A model generated the notes under the pieces. The model was given only the letters and a program-made list of their open reading frames with translations, searched no databases and was not told the DNA's origin. The translations under genes and the position numbers were made by a program. From the NCBI RefSeq assembly GCF_004210375.1, contig NC_134831.1, forward strand, positions 1,116,001 to 1,180,000: DNA of 64,000 nucleotides. The letters are read 5' to 3'. Source of the DNA: Tachypleus tridentatus (taxonomy: Eukaryota; Arthropoda; Merostomata; Xiphosura; Limulidae). Below, one piece after another: positions 40,801-52,800 of the stretch (position 1 is its first letter; the number at the start of each line of letters is the position of its first letter).

Positions 40801-43800
40801 CACTTTTGTACGCAAGCTTAATTTCCACCTCACTACACTTCGGGCCTACCCAGATGAACACTTCTCTTCCATTGTCCAAAATCATTATGTCGTCATCCAC
40901 AAGTTCATCTTGGCAAAAATCAGCACACTTCTCCGAGATGGAGAAATACCCCTTTTCGTTCGAACAGCGAAAAAGTCTTGAATACTGCATGAACTCTGCA
41001 TCCTGAATAGCACAGATAAAAAATACAAATACTGAGACATGATTGAAATAAAATCTTTGTCAAACAATTTACTGAAGGAAAAAATAACAATAGGTTTTGT
41101 TAAGTTGTTTTTAGTTTTCTGAAGAATGAAGTGTATGTCTATGTCTGTGTGTGTACATATGTCAATGGACAATACCTAAAGTTCTTTAATAAAGAAAACA
41201 AGAAATTGTTGAATAATAAACACTAAGAAAGCACTCAGTAATTAGTGACACTGCACCTGTTTCAAAAAGAAAACTTTATTTACTAGAACTGGGTCATTAC
41301 AGAAACTTGGTTTCATCTATTTGTTTTGTCCCTAGATAAAATATTTTTGAATAAGGGCTTTTAAAATTTGTAAAAATATTGCTACTTGTGAGCTCCTCTG
41401 TGTACAACGTTATGGTTTGCAGCTGATCTTGGTTATGAGTTGAAGTAAAAAAATATTAAAACATAGCAGTGTTCTCTCCACAAAACAATATCCCATTATA
41501 TTTATAATAAAAATACATATATATTAGTACAATTCCTGAAACACTTCTAACTTACAGCTTTAAAAAATCACAAGATTGGGTTGGAGGCATACATATCTAT
41601 TTGAATATTTGTCTAGTAGGTATAATGAGTACTAGAATAGCATTTTCCATAAATTAATCCATTTTAAGTTTGTTTTTCACAAAATTAATATTAATCCTTA
41701 ATGACTTGATAGTTTATTAAAAACACAAAACCAGGGAGGTTTAAAACTTGAATGTTATTTCACAGAGTAAGAATCTGTCTAATATGTTGTTAAATCAACC
41801 ATATTTATAGGTTGATAAGCAAAAAAGGTTCAAACGCTTTTGTAATGAAATAATATGTATTACAAACAAAACTGTATCAAAATGCATAGTAAGCCAAATT
41901 GGGCAAAGCATTTATTGCTAACCTGATGGAACTTAACACATTTCTGAATTTGTTATGGTACGAGTTTTGGTAACCAGTGAGAGCTAATATATTTTATATT
42001 AATATTCTAGACAATTTCTGAAAATATAAACTATACATACATACTGACAATTTTCACAAAGACAAGTCAGTAAGTTATAATTCATTTTGGAATTATTTTC
42101 CATCAGGTCACTACTAGATCATAAATCAAATTCACATTACCTTATACTGTTCTCTTATACCATGTGAAAAATCTATAAAGACATATTAAACTACCTTCTC
42201 ATAATCCTTGGCTCCGCCAAGCCCTACCCAGAAAAAGTTTTCAGGCTCATCAAATTCGTTGATTACTTGTAAGCTGTGTGTGTTCTGGACAGGAAAAGAT
42301 AACAAAATCTATGTATAATTATCCATGAAAGAAGAGTTTTATAAAGTAATTCAACTGTTAAGTTTGATTAATTTGCAGTAATTAATCTTGCAGACTTCTT
42401 CCACGAGATATAATTACAGTTTTTCTAATAATTAACCCCAATCTCTCTGAAATACTACCAGTGAACACTTTGTTACAGGGATAAGGTCCATAATCTTCTG
42501 CAATTGCATCTCAACATCCAAAATAAGAGTTTACTTTTCTATTGTTTCTGTTTGTTGAAATTTATGGGCACCTACTTGAGAACTACATGCATTAAGGGAA
42601 GAAAGCTAATCAATACTGCCTATTGCCAACTCTTGAACCACTCTTTTACTAATGAATAGTGGGACTGATCACCACATTATATATGCAAAAAACGGCTCGT
42701 TTCGGTTGAGAAAATATTTTACATAGAAGAGCGAACAACATTTCGACCTTCTTCGGTGATTGTCAGGTTCACAAAGAAAGAGGTAACTGACCGGAAGCTG
42801 ACCACATATTTGAAAGGGGGTTGTGTAACTGAGTGTCGGAATGTAGAGGGCAGTGTTAGATGTTTGAATATATAATTTTATTTATTTTATTATATTAATA
42901 TAGGAATAAAGGCATTCCTTTATATTGGTTTATTTTGGGTTTAAGTTGTTGTATACTGCTGTATACCATATATTCTTGACATCAGCAGACAAATAACCAA
43001 CATTTGGCAAAAACTAGTAACAAAATATAACATTCCAGTTAATACCAAATTTATTCAAAAACCAGGCACAAAACTGAAGTCAAAACTATGTAAAAACTAC
43101 ACTGACAAACACCACACCAACATTATTTATAAAATACAATGTGATAACTGCTACGACTTCTATATTGGAGAAACAAGTAGAAAAATGGAAACCAGATTCA
43201 AAGAACATAAAAAGTCACCTTCACACGTTTTTTGAACACTGCAAGTCAAATAAACACAACATAACCACAGAAAACACTCAAATACTAAATAAAGAAACAA
43301 ACATAAAAAAATGCAAAATTAAAGACTTACTTATACAACTTAAACCCAAAATAAACCAATATAAAGGAACGCCTTTATACCTATATTAATATAATAAAAT
43401 AAATAAAATTATATATTCAAACATCTAACACCACCCTCTACATTCCGACACTCAGTTACACAACCCCCTTTCAAACATGTGGTCAGCTTCCGGTCAGTTA
43501 CGTCTTTCTTTGTGAACCTGATGATGACCGAAGAAGGTCGAAACGTTGTTCGCTCTTCTATGTAAAATATTTTCTCAACCCAAACGAGCCATTTTTTGCA
43601 TATATATTTCTCTACAAGTGGGTTTTCTCGACATCACTGATCACCACGTTGTAACACCCCCATAGCCAAGAGTAAACATGTTTGATGACAGGTTTCAAAC
43701 CTGCAACTCACTGATTGCAAGTTCAGTGCCCTACTCACCAGGACCTTTTCTATTGTTTCACTTGTTTATTTTGTGAAACAAACTCCACAGAAGTTAGACT

Positions 43801-46800
43801 GTTAACAGTTTTATACTTTATAGTTACTCTAAAGAAGATGAAAGTGTTTCTACACATACTTGTGGACTACGTACATAAGGATGTATCAGTAGATTGCTGA
43901 CATTACTGAAGATTGTTACAAACCAATTTTTACATTAGAGTAACTAAACATTTATTCATATTGATATGTTCTATATCATATGTTATCAGCTGTATATAAA
44001 AAATATCCAAATTCTTACAAAATCTAAAGGTTTAAAAGTAACTACTAAATCATTAGGTCATAATAAATACAATTTCATACACACAAAATATGAAAGTGTT
44101 CACATACACATACACACACACACACACACAGGGTGTATGAACCCATAGGGAAATAGACATTATATTCCTAAAGTTATATAAACACATTTCTAAATGTCAG
44201 TTATAGATATTTCAGGAAAGAAATTACAGTATACCCACAATTAATACATGTATGCCTGTTAATAAATCTGTATACTTTTCCCTATGGATCCAGACTTCTG
44301 AGACACCCTGTATATATACATTTGAATAAAGTGTGTGTGTGGATAATAAAACTACATGTAAATACAGTGGCAAAAGAACTGGGTAGGCTGCTATCCACCC
44401 TACAATTGGTAGCTAAGGAACAATGTGTCAGTGTTATTAACCCTATACACATTGCAATAGAGAAATGCAAAATATTCATTCTAATGAAAGTTAAGTGACA
44501 GTATTCCAAGTAAAAGAATTTTGTTAGATAAGATTAAATTTGATGTTTTAATGGTTTGTGGAAGTAATTAATTTTAGGAAGACCAGGGCTGACAGAAGCT
44601 TTAGATAAAAAATGGGTAATAATAACATTATATAATAATGTAACATTGATAACTGAAATCTTTATGGTCCAGCCACACAGCTAAAACACACTTCCTGCTG
44701 TGTATGTAACAGTATTAAAGTAAAACCCCTACAGTATTAAACATCTGGTTAGCAATTTTCTCAGCTAGCTTTGCCTCATCTTCATCAGCTTTGCTTCCGA
44801 TCCACACGTATACAATACCAGAATTGTCTTCCTTGTCAAAAGGAACTTTCAAGATGTAACTAAAGCAAAAAACAAAATAAACAAAAGTAAAAGAGAAACT
44901 TTCCACTAACAGAGCTTAAAAATACTAAAATTATCTGGCTGAAAAAATAAAGACATGTATATGGTCACAATATCCTATCTTTTAAAGATGTTTAAATTTG
45001 AAAACTTTTACTTCTTGTTCAAATGAACTTTAACCCCACAAGTATTGAAGTAGCCATTTTAAGTGTTATTTTCAAAATTTAATTAACAACTTTATTATCA
45101 GTGTATGTAAATAACTTTGGTGTTAAAATATTTATAATTCAAAATTATAGTTATAAAATATCTGAAAATCATGTATACCGACAACATTCCTAAAAAAAAA
45201 AAAAAACTGTCATGAGCTTATCATGTTCAAAAACATCATTTTGTTCTTGTTTGCTTTCTGTAATTATCTAGTACAAGAAAGCACCTATTTCAAGAGTCTA
45301 ACTGCACAAAAGTTCAGTGATTTAACCAATGTGTTTGTAAGGAGCTGATGAATTCATATTTCACTCTCTGACTGCTTGAGACATGTGAATGAATGTAAAG
45401 TACAGTTGGATACCTTACTTTGGTAAATCCATACCCAGTTGGCTTGATTTTCAGATGGAGTTCCTTCTTGATTGTATTGCACACTGTTGCTTGGTTCATG
45501 TGGGTTATTTTTACCCCTGACTATTGTGCTCTTGGAACCTTACATGTCACTAGGTGCTGTATTTTGCTTACAATAGGTTATGCATGTTTAATTGCATTGG
45601 AACACAAGGAATATTCACTTCTTGGAAATTCTAACCTAAAACCTTAACACACTTTTTATGACATAAGTGTACAAATAATTTCCATTGGAAAGGGCTGCTA
45701 CCCACTTTTCTCAAAAAGTGTTTTAATTTTTTGTGTCATTGCACTACCTACGAAATGCTAAGCAATGTCAAAATGCACTTCTGATAGAATTTGTTCCACC
45801 GTGACTATATATACGAGATATAGTTGACACACGACTTAATAATATGTATATTGAAAGTCGTTATAACACATTCAACTCTATCTGTATAAGAAAAATGATA
45901 TAAGTGCACACGTACAAGATCAGTGTAATACATATCAGGGTGTATACAGAACTTTACATTATAAATTATCTGATTTTTCTATGACATTTTCTAAGTTTTT
46001 CCTGACCATTCACATTATATAAGACACACAGATATAGGAGATTATGCTCTGTAAATGATTACTGGCCAGAAAAAACAAACAAACCCAACTTAAACATTTT
46101 TCTTCGCCTTACTGTATACATGTTGCATACGAATGAAAATGCCTTATAGTTACCACGCATAATTCAGCAGCATGTGATTAATTATGTTAAATCAGTCAAC
46201 AATAAACAAGTAATTTGTCTGTTACAGACAGGAAGTGAAACATATCAAACAAAAAAACTCACCAAAAGGCAGAATTAAGGAGAGAAGCATCTGGTTTCAC
46301 CTAAATAAATTAAATAAAAATTAGTCCACTATAAAAAGGTCACTGGATAAAGAGAATTGTTTATTAAAACATCTATCAGACTGGAGAGGTATGATTAAGA
46401 TAACAAAATTTCTTTATATTGTTTGGGAAGTTTTAGCAGACTTATCTTCCCGGTTATTGAAGTCTGATGTTCTAAATTCATCATTAATAAATTTCTTTCT
46501 TCATGGTTTCAGATTTCTCATCACAGCCATCAGCAATGTTTGGCCATGTCGTTGAGAGTTCAAAATTACTATTCTTTCATCTTTCTGTATTAAAAAACTA
46601 GATTCAGCTCAACTGTACATTGAGATGATGCTTTTCCTGTAATCTAGTTGAGCCAAAGCATTTAGTAAAAACAAGAATTCTACCAACCTGTACACATCTT
46701 GTACAAATTGGGCTACCGTTGGAACGAAGATGATAAAATTCCACTGATGCCGGAGAATTGTGAGAAGGGGAGGTTTTTCTTTTTCCATGATGAATTATAA

Positions 46801-49800
46801 ATTGTTGGTTAAAATGGGACAAAAACTTCAAGTGTTCTTGTTGCTGTAGAGAAGATTACAATTTACATAACGAGTCTTCTTAATATATATAAGCTCTTGT
46901 ATCTGAATGTTCATTTATAAAACACGAATCTCAGTAACTAAAAAAAATATTCAGAGGCCTAATCTGCCTCTGATTTCACCAAATGATCTTTTCTTCATTA
47001 AAATTCACATTTTGGTGAGGAAAACAAATTTACAAATAACCAATTAGACCAATGAATAACAATAACAAATAATTAGTTGTGATGGTTTGTCACATCATCA
47101 AAACTCCTAAGTTAGTTTAGGTTATTAGTAGTGAGTAAAAAAGTACACATCAAAATGAAAAATTAATTAGAAATTGTGAGAATAGTGATTCATACTGTCA
47201 CTAAGTTTTACAAATACAATTATAAAACATGTAAATGGTAAGTTTGATGAACACAGCTTAATTACAAAACATGTGAATGGCAAGTTTGGGAAGGAAAGAA
47301 GAAACAATAAATGACATGGTCTTGAAGTTAGACTGATAATTTATAACTGATTATTGGGTGATACTTTTCTAACCCTTAATAAATGTACAAATGATACTAA
47401 AAGTATGAAGATTATATAACTCTACTCTTTCATAGTAGTTTCTTAAAAAGTTTAAGAATAAACTTCCATTTCACATACAAACACAAGTAAATGTATTTTG
47501 GATGCAAGATGATAAAGTACACCTACATTTTTAACCCCTTCACAATCAACCTGCACCTATCAGGTGTCGACTGTCCACCTACACATCAAATTTTGTGAAT
47601 AATATATACTTTTCATCTAAAAATATTTTAGAATTGATAGCTGATCATTATTTAGGATATTTCACAAAAGAAAAAGATTCAAGTTTCATTTCTGCACAGC
47701 ACCAATGAGTCTCACTTGTAAACAATGCAATTATCTTTTTTTATATATATAATTTTGATGCACATCTAAAGTTATGGATTTATATTTGCTACAAAATATC
47801 CTCCCTTATAAATATAATAATTCCAATGTTGTTTTTCCCATGATTTGTGTCCATGGTCAGTGGCTTTATTATAACATGTCTTTGTTAGCAATGTATTATG
47901 TTACAACGTGATCTAAGCTACTACTAATAAAACTCAGCTTTGACAACACATAAACCAATGGCAAAACTTAGTGGATTGGAGAGGTTTTGATCTATACATA
48001 TTTCAAAATATAATAATAAGTGGTTACAGAAGCAATTCATAGTTTGTAAATGTATTAGTTACCTCGAGTACTTGTATGGCAAGCGTAGGAGTTTTAATGC
48101 AAAGTTGACAACTCTTAAGAATGAAACACAGATGGGAATTTTTTTCAATTTCTTTTGGCATTCATCTTGCTCTTGTTAAAGTGCTTCTATTAAATGATCT
48201 GTGTTTGAAAGTTACAGGAATATTCTTCTATCACAAGACAGCAGATAAGTTAAGTTTACTGAGTATGGTAAGCAGCAGGGAGTTTTTTTTTCATGTGGAA
48301 AATGTTAAAAGACAACACATAGAAAAAAAATTATATTGTTATCTTCTGTGAACTATATTTATTAAATATAAATTCATTTCAACCAAGAATACTGTTGGCA
48401 AATGCTGATGCCTGATAAAGGTAACAGTGATACCATTCTGACAAGTGAGATCTAACACCACAGATTTGTTTTCTTCCTGATTCACAGTTGGAAGTGGTAA
48501 CTGCTTAAAATTACAAAATAGAGTACTGAAAGTAACATGTTTATAAGCATCAAATGGTGCATTATAAAAACAAATACTAACAGAATTAAATTACAAGACG
48601 AAAAGAAATATTTTTAATACTTCGTCCAAATAATGTCACACAACAAGCTTCAACTTTCATAACCTAATAAAACTAAAAGATACCAAACCCATTTACATAA
48701 ATTTTATAAGTAGATGCTAAGTACAAAATTTGTATTACATTTTACACATTCTTTTTAAAAACATTTCCACTATGAAACAAAAGAAACTGTGTGGGTGTGA
48801 CACTTCTTTGTGCAAAAATGTTAACTGAACCTCCCCCCAAAAAAAAGAAAAGAAAAAGGTGATTAAAGTCACTGTAAGGAAATAATAAACATGAACACAG
48901 TTTTTACCAGTCAACTTACTTAGGACTTAGAAATAAACCACAAAATTATGTTTTTTCTCTTTGGTGATTCTAACCATTTCATTTATTGCATCATATCTGC
49001 ATTTGTTGAAGTTGGAACACTAAACTTATTAACTGAAATATATTTTAAAGAAATAAACAATTTTACCTGATGTGTTCTGACCACTTCTAGTTTGTCCCCA
49101 AACAATGATTCAAATTTCTTTTGTAAGCTGTGAGAAAGGTTTATTTGGAAATTAAAATACTGAATACATCAAATTTGTTTCAGCATCTTAAAGTCTTTAT
49201 AAGTAACTCTTAAGTTAACCAACAAGAAATTGTCTATATTTATTCACTGCTTACTTTATATCAAAGTAATCATTTAGTTATAAAAATATTAAAACTAAAA
49301 ATCATTAAAAACTACAAAGTGCAGTATTATCATTGCATCAGGACCAAAAATTAAAGAAAACAATAGAACAATATCTTGGAGAAGATAGTTTTAAACATCA
49401 TTATTTCTTGGAGGCGAGAGTTAATAATGTTAAACTTTAATGTACTGTAACATCTTACACAAAGGCTAGAAGAAACAAATGGTAATAAGATTTTTAACAA
49501 TAAATGAAGTTTCAACTTACTCCAAGGTTACTCTAGACGAGTAGTACAAATCTTTAAGGTTTTAAATATCTGTTCTACCAAATATAATAAAAAGTACATC
49601 ACATTAACAATGCAGCTTTACCAAACCACCTTCTGATGCTAACCTGTGACTGTCTCAGAACCATAACTAAATGAAAAAATTTCTTACAAACAATGTCCCA
49701 TTATTTGTCTAAAAGTTAGTAGCTGCTTTTCAACTTTATTGTTTATAACAGTACTGAACCAATAATTTTTATTATAATTATCAAAATACACCCTTTAATA

Positions 49801-52800
49801 GCCAGTAGCTGTTCTAGCCACACAAATTAAAAATCAATGTTGAGCTGAGATGGGGTCAGTTCTTCAAATACTAGAAAAGAGAACCTTCTCCACATCACTT
49901 TGCTGTTTCAACCAGTGTTTAATACAGAGTATCTAAGAGAAAGTTGGATTCCTTTACTATATCTATAAGATCACCATTTGCTGTAATGTTTAGAGTACAG
50001 ATCATTTACAGGGTTGTATCCTAGCAGTCATTTATAATATTGATGAAATGGTGAAAAAATATTTGTCATAAGATTTGTATTTCATGTTTGGAAGTATTAA
50101 ACATACTATCAGTTACTCTCTAGTTTTTTTAACATGGTTACCATTAAAATAAGTTCAGTAATACATGAGTCTGAAACCAGCATTCAATGATAAAGTTGGC
50201 CTAATTTTACGAGTTACCATTCATTCTACATAGCAGAATAGACTGAAAAGTATAAGGTGTGTAAGAAATTAATGAGAAAACACCTCTGGTTGTTATATAA
50301 AATCAATACTACGGTAACAAGAAATATCACTTAAGAAAGAAACAAAACCTACTGATGCTAAAGCATGTTATATCATCCAAAATGGTTTACTGTGCATCTG
50401 TTAGTGCTAGTGGGTGACTAACATGTCAGTAACCACATGGAAAAATGTGTATTTGTTAGTAATAGTGAGTGACTAATGTGTCTGTAATCACATGGGAAAT
50501 TGTACACCTGTTAGTGCTAGTGGGTGACTAACATGTCAGTAACCACATGGAAAAATGTGTATTTGTTAGTAATAGTGAGTGACTAATGTGTCTGTAATCA
50601 CATGGGAAATTGTACACCTGTTAGTGATAGTGGGTGACTAACATGTCTGTAACCACATGGAGAGTTGTACATCTGTTAGTTATAGTGGGTGACTAATATG
50701 TTTGTAACCACATGGAAAGTTGCTCCTACTTCTTATGGATTTTATTCATTTGTAACAAACAGTGTCTTAAAAAAATCAAAATACTGGGGAAAAGTTTCTT
50801 GGATTACCTTTTTATAATCCCTAAAGAGATGGTGTATGAAATAACAACAAAAACTTACACAATATTTGAATTTTTACAGAACCATGAAGTAGTTGTTCTT
50901 ACATTAACACTGGGCAGGAAAGGGATAACACTATCCCTAAAGTAAAAATATATTTAAGTATTAGGACTATTTTAATCATACCTGAAAGTGAATGTCAACC
51001 ATCCCATATTTGTAGCATCTCTGCCTTGCCAGAAATAAACCACACACTTATAGTCTTCATCCTGCAATTCATGTTCTTCCTCTTCTGTCAGCTCCTCTCC
51101 TTCCAGAGGTTCCAAGACCACCCAGTAACGGCAGAGAAACACATAGCAATCCTCACTGTAGAAGTGACCTATACAAAACAATGTCCTACTTACACTCTAT
51201 TTCTTTTACATAAGAAAACAATAACTTTAGTACCATCTTCAGTATTATGAAGCACTGTAACCTGAAGAACAGTAATTTAAAATAAATTCATTTATTCTTT
51301 GTTTTACACGATACACAATTAAAATTTACTGAAATAATCAGAAAGGGATGAACTTAATTTCACCATCATCTTCAGAGATTTGGTTAAGTTTTCTCCAATC
51401 CTTACAGCTGTAATGTTCCTTATTCAATATATCCAGCTTTTTATGTTAGCACCTTCATTCTGTCTAGTCCAAGGATGATTCCCTGGCTCCCTTCCCATAA
51501 TTTTTTCTGTATGTTACCACTTTCTCCAAATTGTTTCACTCTCTTATTACATGACCAAAGTAACATTTGAAATACTATCTAGGTTTCCAATGTGCTCCAA
51601 GACGCATCATATATTGGTCCTACTTTAAGTATATGAAATATGTAGCAGACATATTTAACATCACAATTCAAATGCACTGATCTTTTGTTTTGATTGTTTC
51701 CTTCAGTGACCATACAACATTACTGAGAAAACCAGACAGTTCACCAACTGTACATACAACTAAGTGATCCAAGTCTATCCCCAATCATCACTGTATTCCT
51801 AGCTGCTTCCACCAGTGTTTCATAAAAGGGATCTAAAAAACCTGAAGTATTCTACCATGAAATCACCACCATCTGCCATAACATTTATTGTACTGATGTG
51901 ATGAGATTATTCAAAGGGTTGTATCCTAATAAGCTTGTATCATTTCTGCTTATTACTACACTGATCATTAAGTCAGGGTCTTATTTAGAATAATATAAAA
52001 TCTACCCATCATTCATGATGAAACTACCTCTTTCTTTCTACTTCTTCTCTGAGAATCCAATTATATCTAACTTACATCAATCTACCTCTCTCAACAGACT
52101 ACCCTGTATTCCTTATTTCATTGTGGCTGAAATTCCATGACTTCAAGCCAAACATTTCTGATCCGGGTCTATCAGTCATTGAGTTTTCTTTCAGTTTTGG
52201 TTCATTGGAATCATCACTAGTTCTAACTTGTATCATTATGAGTCTCTTCTCCTGTCATTTATCACATATTCAAACAAGAGGTTCTCACCGTCCAATAACA
52301 AATTACTATTCTGTTTATGTACTGTCATGGGTAAATTTTTAAAGAGAAATATTGCTTATTAGAACCCCCATTTCCTTCTACACCATGTTCCCACTAACTA
52401 CACCACTGTCTTACAAACTCAGATAACTCTCTCCCATACTGTCCATTTTATGAATAATCATTCACTGACAGTACCATTCATCAATGCTTTTGTCCCACCA
52501 CAACACTGGCAGGGATGACTAAAGAATAGGTTGCTCCTACTTGTTGAAGGTGTGACCCAAAAACTCAAGGAAGGCCTGAACGTATTCACTTATGAAGCAT
52601 TATCATTTTCACCTAACTAATGACTCTTCCACAAGTGACTGTTATCGAACAATTAGAATAATCATACCCAACTAATCTCTCTTCATTGATTACGATAATC
52701 TTATCTAAATAATCTCTCTTCTATCACAGGCTATTGTTTCTTAAGAAGGAATATTTTACACAACTACTCTCTCTTCCATTGATCTCTTATTGATTAATTT

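Larger units (their letters stand above)
42676..43635 (+). mobile_element. Short Penelope-like element with inverted terminal repeats
   Basis: About 960 bp bounded by a 12-bp duplication. Arms of about 265 bp at 42680-42945 and 43344-43606 are inverted copies of each other. Between them lies the end of the element's protein, a linker and GIY-YIG endonuclease. The reverse transcriptase is absent, as in a 5'-truncated copy. The right arm holds a hammerhead-like core. Penelope-like elements are known for GIY-YIG endonucleases, odd terminal repeats and hammerhead motifs, and all three are seen here. Confidence 0.85.
42566..43745 (-). repeat. tRNA-derived SINE (family 1), split by a Penelope-like insertion
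   Basis: The tRNA-like head is at 43745-43676 (box B GGTTTGAAACC at 43701-43691). The body continues to 43648, then resumes at 42675-42566 with GTCCCACTATTCATTAGTAA, AAGAGTTGGCAATAGGCAGT and TTCTTCCCTT. The two halves join precisely once the inserted 42676-43647 is removed. The body resembles a SINE I associate with Limulus; that link is from memory. Confidence 0.78.

Noticed and set aside
50391..50720. A CRISPR-like array
   Set aside because: The units are contiguous direct repeats with no unique spacers, in a eukaryotic intron.
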